Source: Bacteroidota bacterium (GTDB lineage: Bacteria > Bacteroidota > Bacteroidia > Bacteroidales > F082). Taken from it: 64,000 nt of DNA. This document shows positions 53,908 to 61,441 of this stretch, in pieces (position 1 is the stretch's first letter; the number at the start of each line of letters is the position of its first letter). The position numbers and the translations under genes are program-made. A model generated the notes under the pieces. It was not told the origin of the DNA. It saw nothing but the letters and a program-made list of their open reading frames with translations, and did no database searches. The stretch spans positions 1 through 64,000 of the forward strand of contig JAHIUX010000016.1 in assembly GCA_018816765.1 (NCBI GenBank), written 5' to 3'.

Positions 53908-55371
53908 ATGGATAACAAAGGCGTTAATTTTTATGTAGAAGCCGGAAAGCGGTCAATGGAATGGCATGGCCGGTATTTGGAACAAATGCGTAAATGCAGG
54001 TTCGACACCATTGCTGTACATGGTGTTTACTCCATGCAGGAAGCACTCGATTTTAACCAGGGTTCACTCATCGAGCCAATGTATATGTCAACCTCGCAAG
54101 GCTACCACAATTCTGATGAGATGGAAGCCGCATTGGGATATATGATTCCAACCTGGTGCTATTCGCGCATCGCAAACCCTTCGATGTATTATTATGAAGG
54201 CGTACTGGCCCTGCTCGAAGGTTACGGAAGCGGACTCGAAACTTCCTGTCTGGCCACAGCATCAGGCATGGCAGCCATACAAAGCGCCGTGGATCCATTT
54301 CTGGTTGAAGACCCAAAACGACCGGGAGCCAAAATGAATTTTGTGGCTACCTGCCAGGTTTACGGAGGTACCTTCCAGCAGTTTGCCATCAGAAAGGAAA
54401 AAGAAAGAAATATCGAATGGCGCAAAGTGACCAACTCGAATGACATCAGCGACTGGGAAAGCAAGATTGACGAAAACACCCGCTTCATTTATGGCGAAAT
54501 GCCCAGCAATCCTTCGCAGGCGTTTTTCGATCTCGAAAAGGTGGTTGCACTCGCCCACAAATACAATTTGCCGGTAATCATCGACTCAACAGTGGCCACA
54601 CCGGCACTTTTCCGTCCGCTCGAATATGGCGCTGACATTGTTGTTCAAAGTGTTACCAAATCTTTGGCTACCAGTGGTTTTTCGATTTGCGGCGCCGTCA
54701 TCTCACGCAAAAATATCGTGTCAAACATCGATAACGATGCCATGAAAGCCGATTTCTGTCAATACCTGAAATTACTGCCAAACCGCGACAATGGTCCAAA
54801 CATTTCGCCCATGAATGCGATTCTGGCATTGAATGATATCCGGACCATACGCACCCGCATGGACCTCGTTAGCAGTTCGACTCAGAAAGTGGCTGAATTT
54901 CTCGAAAGCCACAAGGCAATCGAACAGGTCGATTACCTAGGTCTGCCTTCACACGAGCTTCACGAACTGGCATCAAAATACATGTACCTTGTTGATTCGG
55001 AACACGATCCGCGCTACGGAAAAAAGGTAAACCGCTTTGGCCACCTGATGTCGTTCAGGATCAAAGGCGGTGCAAAACCTACACGCCAGGTATTCGACGC
55101 ATTCGAACGCATCTACAGGGCAACAGACCTGGGCAGGATCAAATCCGTGGCCACCATTCCAGCCATCAGCACACATTCGCAGCAAGGCGAAGAAGGCCGA
55201 AAGCTGGCCAATATTCCCGACAACCTGATTCGCTTGTGCGTTGGCGGTGAGCATCCCGACGATATCATCCGCGACCTTGATCAGTCGCTGCAAACACTCG
55301 AAGGCAAAAAAGTATTTTTCACTTCACCTGAGTTTTCGGCCGGAGGTGCATCATCAGCTAAACTGCAATAA
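53908..55371 (+). CDS. Cys/Met-metabolism PLP-dependent enzyme (cystathionine gamma-synthase/sulfhydrylase family)
   Basis: Pyridoxal phosphate enzyme of the trans-sulfuration family (487 residues), which includes O-acetylhomoserine sulfhydrylase, cystathionine gamma-synthase, cystathionine gamma-lyase and methionine gamma-lyase. The PLP-binding Lys is K251 in VVQSVTKSLATSGF; Ser/Gly-rich substrate contacts include ATASGMAAIQSAVDPF and the Y-x-R motif CYSRIANPS. It is longer than the usual 380-430 residues, partly from an N-terminal extension. Specific activity cannot be decided. The neighbours thrC and thrH use the same homoserine branch, so methionine or homocysteine synthesis is plausible. 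It lies 8 bases upstream of thrC. Confidence 0.85.
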   Translation: MDNKGVNFYVEAGKRSMEWHGRYLEQMRKCRFDTIAVHGVYSMQEALDFNQGSLIEPMYMSTSQGYHNSDEMEAALGYMIPTWCYSRIANPSMYYYEGVLALLEGYGSGLETSCLATASGMAAIQSAVDPFLVEDPKRPGAKMNFVATCQVYGGTFQQFAIRKEKERNIEWRKVTNSNDISDWESKIDENTRFIYGEMPSNPSQAFFDLEKVVALAHKYNLPVIIDSTVATPALFRPLEYGADIVVQSVTKSLATSGFSICGAVISRKNIVSNIDNDAMKADFCQYLKLLPNRDNGPNISPMNAILALNDIRTIRTRMDLVSSSTQKVAEFLESHKAIEQVDYLGLPSHELHELASKYMYLVDSEHDPRYGKKVNRFGHLMSFRIKGGAKPTRQVFDAFERIYRATDLGRIKSVATIPAISTHSQQGEEGRKLANIPDNLIRLCVGGEHPDDIIRDLDQSLQTLEGKKVFFTSPEFSAGGASSAKLQ

Positions 55372-55379
55372 ACACCAAC

Positions 55380-56723
55380 ATGCTGTTTTATTCCACAAAC
55401 CTACAATCCCCATCGCTCAGCTTTGCTCAGGCACTGTTGATGGGGCAGGCACCCGATCGTGGCCTCTATATGCCGGCAAACATCCCGGTGCTGAGTCCTG
55501 AAGAAATTGCGGGCTTCAGCACCATGGCTTATCATCAGATTGCCTGTACGGTGATGGGCAGATTTTTGCAGGATGAGTTGCCTGAGGGTGTACTTGCCGA
55601 TCTGACAAAGGATGCCTATGATTTTGACGTGCCGCTCGAACATGTTACCGAACGGCAGTATGTCATGCGCCTCGATCAGGGACCAACCGCTTCTTTCAAG
55701 GATTTCGCCGCCAGGATGATGGGCCGTTTGATGAACTTTTACCTGCAACAGGAAAACCGCAAGCTGCTCATCCTCACAGCCACATCGGGCGACACGGGCA
55801 GCGCCATCGCCCATGCTTTTTTGGGACTCGACAGGATTCAGGTGGTGGTGCTTTTTCCAAAGGATGAGGTTACCAACAGGCAACGCAAGCAGATGACAAC
55901 CCTTGGAAAAAACATCCGCGTATTGGCATTAGATGGTAAATTCGATGATTGTCAGGCCCTTGTAAAACAAGCCTTTGCTGATCCTGACCTCAGCCAGCTG
56001 CAGCTTTCATCAGCCAATTCGATCAATATCGGACGCCTGATACCGCAGATGGTGTATTACTTCTATGCCTATTCACGCCTGGCAGCACAAGGTGAAAAGA
56101 TTGTTTTCTCTGTTCCTTCAGGCAATTTTGGCGATATGATGGGTGGCATGCTTGCCATGAAAATGGGCTTGCCAGTAGAGAAATTTGTGATTGCAGTAAA
56201 TGGCAATGATGAGTTTCCGGCATTTCTGAAGACTGGCCGCTACGAAAAAATTGATCCCTCGAAAAACTGTCTCTCTAGTGCCATGAATGTGGGGCATCCA
56301 AGCAACCTGGCGCGTTTGGTGGCTTTGTATGGCGGACAGATGGACGAAAAAGGCGGCATCCATGAAGCTTGTGATATAAAGCTGATGCAGCAAGAGATGT
56401 GGTCCACTTCCATCAGCGACACCAAGACCCAACAAACCATGACCGAGGCGTGGAAAAGCTACAGGCTATTGCTTGAGCCTCATGGGGCTGTGGGCTGGGC
56501 TGGATTGCAGGAATTCCAGAAACAGCATTCCCGGTCAGGACAGCTGAGTGTTTCGTTGGAAACAGCACACCCGGCCAAGTTTCCCGAAGAAATTGAGCGG
56601 CAGCTGGGGTTCGACCCTGAATTACCTGAGAGCCTCAAAGGACTTGGTGAAAAACCCGAAATGTTCGAGATGCTCGAAACAGCCTATCCTGCGTTCAAAG
56701 CATTTTTGTTACGCACTTATTAA
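55380..56723 (+). CDS. thrC: Threonine synthase
   Basis: PLP enzyme that converts O-phosphohomoserine to threonine. Length 447 residues. The PLP Lys is K107 in GPTASFKDFAARMMGR, the same position as in the E. coli enzyme, and the phosphate-binding loop TATSGDTGSAIAHAF is present. Further blocks (LALDGKFDDCQALVKQAF, SSANSINIGRLIPQMVYYF, SVPSGNFGDMMGGMLA) match the E. coli-type (class I) enzyme. It lies 8 bases after the PLP enzyme gene and is followed 27 bases later by thrH. Confidence 0.96.
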   Translation: MLFYSTNLQSPSLSFAQALLMGQAPDRGLYMPANIPVLSPEEIAGFSTMAYHQIACTVMGRFLQDELPEGVLADLTKDAYDFDVPLEHVTERQYVMRLDQGPTASFKDFAARMMGRLMNFYLQQENRKLLILTATSGDTGSAIAHAFLGLDRIQVVVLFPKDEVTNRQRKQMTTLGKNIRVLALDGKFDDCQALVKQAFADPDLSQLQLSSANSINIGRLIPQMVYYFYAYSRLAAQGEKIVFSVPSGNFGDMMGGMLAMKMGLPVEKFVIAVNGNDEFPAFLKTGRYEKIDPSKNCLSSAMNVGHPSNLARLVALYGGQMDEKGGIHEACDIKLMQQEMWSTSISDTKTQQTMTEAWKSYRLLLEPHGAVGWAGLQEFQKQHSRSGQLSVSLETAHPAKFPEEIERQLGFDPELPESLKGLGEKPEMFEMLETAYPAFKAFLLRTY

Positions 56724-56750
56724 TTGAAAAACAACCCTAACGAAAGCTGA

Positions 56751-57359
56751 ATGAATATTGTTTGTTTTGATATGGAAGGCGTGTTTACGCCCGAGATTTG
56801 GGTGAATGTTGCGAAAAAGACAGGCATCGAAGCCTTGATGATCACCACACGCGATGAGCCTGATTATGACAAGCTGATGCGCTACCGCATCGACATACTC
56901 GAAAAGCATGGCATCACCCTGGCATATATTCAGGAAGTGATCGCCTCGCTTGACCTGTTGCCTGGTGCACGCGATTTCTTCGACTGGGTGCGCGACAGGT
57001 CGCAAGCCATCGTTGTTACCGATAGTTTCGTGGAGTTTGCCATGCCGTTTATCGAAAAACTGGGACGGCCGCTGGTGCTGTGCCATAACCTTGAAACCGA
57101 CAGCCAGGACATGATTACCGGTTACAAAATCAGGCAACCCGACCCAAAACGAAAGGTTGTGGAGGCTTTTCAGCAACTTAGGTACAAGGTGATCGGAATC
57201 GGGGATTCATACAACGACATGGGAATGATCGCACAGGCCGACAAAGGCATTTTCTTCAGGCCACCCGACAAGGTCATTCAGGATTATCCGCAATATCCCG
57301 TCACCCGCGAATACGCTGAACTGATGGCTCTGATTGAAACATCGCTGCAAACACTTTGA
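56751..57359 (+). CDS. thrH: ThrH: bifunctional phosphoserine phosphatase / homoserine phosphotransferase
   Basis: HAD-superfamily enzyme of 202 residues that matches Pseudomonas ThrH over its whole length. Family members hydrolyse phosphoserine and can pass its phosphate to homoserine, making O-phosphohomoserine, the substrate of threonine synthase. HAD motifs: nucleophile D7 in CFDMEGVF (with Glu at +2 where most members have Asp, as in ThrH), T/S motif in VVTDSFVEF, and the Mg-binding GDSYNDMGM; the ThrH-type block YQIRQPDPKR-like GYKIRQPDPKRKVVEAFQ is present. Position next to thrC supports this role. It could bypass the homoserine kinase ThrB, for which there is no gene in the window. 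Confidence 0.92.
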   Translation: MNIVCFDMEGVFTPEIWVNVAKKTGIEALMITTRDEPDYDKLMRYRIDILEKHGITLAYIQEVIASLDLLPGARDFFDWVRDRSQAIVVTDSFVEFAMPFIEKLGRPLVLCHNLETDSQDMITGYKIRQPDPKRKVVEAFQQLRYKVIGIGDSYNDMGMIAQADKGIFFRPPDKVIQDYPQYPVTREYAELMALIETSLQTL

Positions 57360-57494
57360 GGCCTGATTTGCTTCGGGTAGCTTCACGACCTTAACATTTT
57401 GATGCAATAACATTGTCAGGCACGCAACAACAATTAATTTGATTCAGGAGAATTTGCCCGTTGCCTACATTGGCTATTTTGCACGAATTTATTG

Positions 57495-57502
57495 TACTTT
57501 TG
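57495..57502 (+). promoter_or_regulatory. -7 promoter box of the M20 hydrolase gene
   Basis: TACTTTTG matches TAnnTTTG exactly. It lies downstream of the earlier in-frame start candidate at 57461, which supports the start at 57524. Confidence 0.55.
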
Positions 57503-57523
57503 TTGAAACTAGCATTAAAGGCC

Positions 57524-58711
57524 ATGGTTATTCCAAGGATTAAAGAGCGCTCAGCAAGGTATTTCAGGGAAACCGTGAACAACCGCCGTCACCTGCACCA
57601 GTATCCCGAATTGAGCTTTCAGGAAGCGAAAACTGCCGAATTCATTGCCGCAAAACTCACTGAATACGGGATTTCATTTACACCAAATGTTGCCGGACAT
57701 GGCATTGTTGCCGTGATCGAAGGGCAGAATCCTACTGACAAGTGCATTGCGCTGCGGGCTGATATCGATGCCCTGCCTTTGAATGAACATACGCATTTGC
57801 CTTACAGCTCTGCCCACAATGGGGTGATGCATGCCTGTGGCCATGATGCCCATACTGCCATGCTGCTTACCGCAGCGCGGATTTTATTCGAAATGAAAAA
57901 TCATTTCAACGGCACAATAAAGCTAATTTTCCAACATGCAGAAGAAAAACTTCCGGGAGGCGCGCTCGGGATGTTAGCTGCCGGTGTGCTTGAAAACCCG
58001 GCAGTGTCGTGCATGATCGGGCTGCATGTATTGCCTGAGCTCGAAAGTGGCAAGGCCGGCTTCAGGCCCGGCCCTTTTATGGCATCCGGAGACGAAATCA
58101 ACATCAGGGTGCACGGAAAGGGCGGCCATGCAGCCATGCCCGACCAAATTAATGATACGGTGCTCATTGCTTCACAGATTGTTGTTGGCCTGCAACAAGT
58201 CGTTAGCCGGATGGCCCCGCCCCTGGTGCCGACGGTGCTCTCTTTTGGCCGCCTGATTGCCGATGGGGCCCATAATGTGATCCCAAACGAAGTACTGATT
58301 CAGGGAACATTCAGAACATTTGACGAAAACTGGCGGAAAAAGGGTAAGGAGTTAATTGTCAATATTGCGCAGCAAACAGCTGCCGCTGCTGGCGCCATTG
58401 CCGAAGTGACCATCGATTCAGGTTACCCTGTATTGATCAATGACCCCCATATCACCACAATTGCTACATCAGCTGCAGCTGAGTTTCTGGGAAATGAAAA
58501 CATCGTTATACTCGATCAGCGGATGACCACCGAAGATTTTGCCTGGTATTCGCAGAAAGTACCCGCCTGTTTCATCAGGCTTGGCACAGGAAACGCGTCA
58601 AAAGGCATCACTGCCGGCTTGCATACGCCCACTTTCGATATTGATGAAAACAGCCTCGAAACAGGCTCCGGATTGCTGGCCTGGATCGCACTAAAACAAC
58701 TGGATAACTGA
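57524..58711 (+). CDS. M20-family amidohydrolase (N-acyl-amino-acid hydrolase type)
   Basis: Metal-dependent amidohydrolase of the M20D group (395 residues), which includes hippurate, N-acetyldiaminopimelate and IAA-amino-acid hydrolases. Metal ligands and catalytic residues are visible: Cys and His in MHACGHDAHTAMLL, Glu pair in FQHAEEKLPGG, His in IGLHVLPEL, and the last His in GLHTPTFDIDE. The middle part (about 180-290, MPDQINDTVLIASQIVVGLQ) is the dimerisation domain. The exact substrate cannot be read. The start at 57524 gives MVIPRIKERSARYF; the earlier start would lie before the promoter box. It is 40 bases upstream of mtnA. Confidence 0.88.
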   Translation: MVIPRIKERSARYFRETVNNRRHLHQYPELSFQEAKTAEFIAAKLTEYGISFTPNVAGHGIVAVIEGQNPTDKCIALRADIDALPLNEHTHLPYSSAHNGVMHACGHDAHTAMLLTAARILFEMKNHFNGTIKLIFQHAEEKLPGGALGMLAAGVLENPAVSCMIGLHVLPELESGKAGFRPGPFMASGDEINIRVHGKGGHAAMPDQINDTVLIASQIVVGLQQVVSRMAPPLVPTVLSFGRLIADGAHNVIPNEVLIQGTFRTFDENWRKKGKELIVNIAQQTAAAAGAIAEVTIDSGYPVLINDPHITTIATSAAAEFLGNENIVILDQRMTTEDFAWYSQKVPACFIRLGTGNASKGITAGLHTPTFDIDENSLETGSGLLAWIALKQLDN

Positions 58712-58751
58712 TTCCTTGGATTTCTTTTATCCACTTAACGACAAAATCAAT

Positions 58752-59798
58752 ATGCTCATCAACGACAAATCTTACCAGACTGTTTGGATGGAAGGCAATA
58801 CGGTGATGATGATCAATCAAAACCTCCTGCCTTTCGAATTCAGCATTCATGCCTGCAAAACACACTGGGACACCTGTATGGCCATCACGGACATGACCAT
58901 CAGGGGAGCCGGAGCCATTGGCGCAGCCGCTGGTTTTGCCATGGCCCAGGCCTACCTTGAAGCGGCCGAAACTGGCAATGAAGCCCTGGTTGAAGAAGCC
59001 CGGCACGACATCGCTGCCACCAGACCCACAGCAAGAAATTTGTTCTATGCCATCGAACAGGTGTATGAAGCCGGAAAGGTTTCTTCAGTCAACGCAAAGA
59101 CCGAAGCGCAGCGCATTGCCCTGAATGATATGGAAGACTCCAGAAAAATAGGGCAATTTGGCAATGCCCTCATCAAAAAAAACGCACGCATCCTCACCCA
59201 TTGCAATGCCGGCTGGCTGGCTTTTGTTGATTATGGCACGGCGCTTTCACCTATTTATATGGCCCACCAGACGGGTAAAAACATCTTTGTATACGCCGGA
59301 GAAACACGGCCACGCGGACAAGGCGCCAGGCTGACAGCCTGGGAGTTGCACAACGAAGGCGTTCCACATGTGATTGTACCCGACAGCGCTGTGGCAAGCC
59401 TCATGGCCCAGCGCAAAATTGACCTTGTGATTGTGGGGGCCGACCGCATTGCCGCAAATGGCGATGTGGCCAACAAAATTGGCACCCTCGACAGGGCCGT
59501 GCTGGCACAGCATTTTGGCATTCCGTTTTATGTGGCTGCGCCAACAACCACTTTCGATAAACATTGCAGGTCAGGCAAGGATATTCCCATCGAGGAGCGA
59601 AGCGCCGATGAAGTGCTTTATCAGGATGGCATCGACAGCAATGGCAACAGGCTCAGGGTACTTGTTTGTTCACCGGGTTCTCCGGCAATTAACCCGGCCT
59701 TCGATGTTACTCCGGCAAAGTTAATTACCGGCATTCTCACCGAAAAAGGCCTGATTGAAGCCAACAGAAAAGCAATTACTTCCTTACTCAAAGACTAA
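58752..59798 (+). CDS. mtnA: S-methyl-5-thioribose-1-phosphate isomerase
   Basis: Interconverts 5-methylthioribose-1-phosphate and 5-methylthioribulose-1-phosphate in methionine salvage; the same enzyme also handles 5-deoxyribose-1-phosphate. The 348 residues have the eIF2B-like fold. Catalytic Cys lies in ILTHCNAGWLAFVDYGTA and the catalytic Asp in VIVGADRIAANGDVANKIGT; the loops RGAGAIGAAAGFAMA and GETRPRGQGARLTAWEL are typical. An in-frame TTG at 58716 would add 12 residues; the ATG at 58752 gives the common N-terminus. The class II aldolase gene follows after three bases. Confidence 0.95.
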   Translation: MLINDKSYQTVWMEGNTVMMINQNLLPFEFSIHACKTHWDTCMAITDMTIRGAGAIGAAAGFAMAQAYLEAAETGNEALVEEARHDIAATRPTARNLFYAIEQVYEAGKVSSVNAKTEAQRIALNDMEDSRKIGQFGNALIKKNARILTHCNAGWLAFVDYGTALSPIYMAHQTGKNIFVYAGETRPRGQGARLTAWELHNEGVPHVIVPDSAVASLMAQRKIDLVIVGADRIAANGDVANKIGTLDRAVLAQHFGIPFYVAAPTTTFDKHCRSGKDIPIEERSADEVLYQDGIDSNGNRLRVLVCSPGSPAINPAFDVTPAKLITGILTEKGLIEANRKAITSLLKD

Positions 59799-59801
59799 TC
59801 C

Positions 59802-60434
59802 ATGACTGCCTACACCGCCCAGAAAAAAGAAGTCGCACACTATATGCGGCGCTTATACCGCAGCGGACTCACTACCCCTTCGGGAGGAAATATCAGTCTG
59901 CGCATCAATGATGAAGTTATTCTCATCACGGCTTCTCAAACAGACAAAGGACGCATAAAAAGTGAACAGATCGGACAGTTGCGTGCTGATGGTAAAAACC
60001 TTACACCCGGGCTGCGTTTAAGCATGGAATCTGGCATGCATCTGGCTGTTTACAAAGCCAGACCTGATGTAAGCGCCATTGTTCATGCACATCCGGTGGC
60101 CGCCACGAGTTTTGCTGCATCGCATCGCGACCTTAACTGTAACCTCATCGGAGAAACCCGCGCATTGCTTGGTCAACCCCTGATTGCACCCTATGCACTG
60201 ATGGGTTCGGAAGAACTTGCGCAGGAAGTGGCCAGACACTCCCGGAACACAAACGCCCTGCTGATGGCAAACCATGGTGCAATCACCCTTGGAACAACAC
60301 TTTTAGAAGCATACGACCGCATGGAATTACTCGAATCCTGCGCCAGGATAAACATTTTGTCGGAAATTCTGGGTGGTGCAAAACCCATTTCACCCGGGCA
60401 TTTGCAGGCCATCGACAGGCTTATTCATCCATGA
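59802..60434 (+). CDS. Class II aldolase (probable methylthioribulose-/deoxyribulose-phosphate aldolase)
   Basis: Zinc-dependent class II aldolase/adducin-family enzyme (210 residues). The fold is recognised from GLTTPSGGNISLRI (phosphate loop), the catalytic Glu and first ligands in SMESGMHLAVYKARPDVSAIVHAHPVAATSF (E, and H-x-H) and the third Zn ligand His in MANHGAITLG. Neighbouring mtnA suggests it cleaves 5-methylthioribulose-1-phosphate or 5-deoxyribulose-1-phosphate to DHAP and an aldehyde, as in the DHAP shunt. It could instead be MtnB, a dehydratase of the same family, but mtnC/mtnD/mtnW genes are not nearby. Fuculose-phosphate aldolase is another option. The end overlaps the reductase gene (ATGA). 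Confidence 0.82.
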   Translation: MTAYTAQKKEVAHYMRRLYRSGLTTPSGGNISLRINDEVILITASQTDKGRIKSEQIGQLRADGKNLTPGLRLSMESGMHLAVYKARPDVSAIVHAHPVAATSFAASHRDLNCNLIGETRALLGQPLIAPYALMGSEELAQEVARHSRNTNALLMANHGAITLGTTLLEAYDRMELLESCARINILSEILGGAKPISPGHLQAIDRLIHP

Positions 60435-61282
60435 GTACCATACCCGAAATCAGGATACATGACCAGCTCAGTCTTCCCAAACTGGGTATCGGCACCTGGG
60501 AGATGGGTGGCCGGCAAAAACAAGACATACAACTTGACAACCATTGGATTAACGCACTAATGTATGCCCTGGATGCAGGCATCCGTCACATCGATACGGC
60601 TGCAATTTATGGCGGAGGACATACAGAGGAGTTGGTCGGCAGGGCAATAAAAGGATTCAAACGTGAACAGCTGCTCATCACAACGAAGGTTTCCGGCGAT
60701 AACCTTGGTCGCGATATGGTACGCGCCTCGGCTGAAAAAAGCCTTAAACGACTTGAAACTGATTACATTGACCTGTTTCTGGTTCATTGGCCCAACCCGG
60801 CTTTTCCGCTTAGTGAAACAATGGCGGCAATCAATCAGTTGCTTGCCCAAAAAACCATCCGGCACTTTGGCCTGAGCAACTTTCCGGTGCACCTTATCCG
60901 TGAAGTGATGCAGCTGACTGACGCACCTATCATGACAAACCAGATTGAGTTTAACCTGCTCACCCGAAACAAAGGCAGCTATAACACGGGAATGGAGGCA
61001 GAGATTATTCCTTTCTGCCAGCAGAATGGCATCAGTGTTACTGCATGGCGGCCTGTCATGAAAGGCCTGCTCGATCCGCAGCGTTGGCCACTGATCGTAT
61101 CACTGGCAAGGAAATATGACCGTACCGTTTTTCAAATAGCCCTCAACTGGCTCATCAGCAAGCCTTTGGTTGTCGCCATCCCTAAAATGTCGGACAAAAA
61201 GCACATCGATGAAAACATTGCTGCCACACAATTTGTTATGCAAATCCATGACCATATGCTGCTCGATGAAATGTGCAACTGA
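60431..61282 (+). CDS. Aldo/keto reductase
   Basis: NAD(P)H-dependent oxidoreductase of the AKR superfamily (283 residues, TIM barrel). The catalytic tetrad is visible: Asp and Tyr in HIDTAAIYGGG, Lys in LLITTKVSGD and His in DLFLVHWPNPAF. The final NADPH-binding part IPKMSDKKHIDEN is of the standard type. Start ATG overlaps the stop of the aldolase gene by 4 bases, so the two are translated together. In a DHAP-shunt setting the reductase could convert the released aldehyde (methylthioacetaldehyde or acetaldehyde) to the alcohol, which is inference from position. Confidence 0.92.
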   Translation: MSTIPEIRIHDQLSLPKLGIGTWEMGGRQKQDIQLDNHWINALMYALDAGIRHIDTAAIYGGGHTEELVGRAIKGFKREQLLITTKVSGDNLGRDMVRASAEKSLKRLETDYIDLFLVHWPNPAFPLSETMAAINQLLAQKTIRHFGLSNFPVHLIREVMQLTDAPIMTNQIEFNLLTRNKGSYNTGMEAEIIPFCQQNGISVTAWRPVMKGLLDPQRWPLIVSLARKYDRTVFQIALNWLISKPLVVAIPKMSDKKHIDENIAATQFVMQIHDHMLLDEMCN

Positions 61283-61413
61283 CAATACGTGTTTATCGAA
61301 GTTATCCATGTAGCGCGCTTACTGAATCTCAGCCATTATTAATCTAACTGTTTGACCTGAGAACTGTTACCAATAAAATCGCCTCAGGCGCCAGCTTATG
61401 GCCACAATAAACT

Positions 61414-61421
61414 TATCTTTG
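61414..61421 (+). promoter_or_regulatory. -7 promoter box of the ygiQ gene
   Basis: TATCTTTG matches TAnnTTTG exactly, 20 bases before the ATG at 61442. Confidence 0.55.
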
Positions 61422-61441
61422 CATCCTACTGCAAATCAAGC

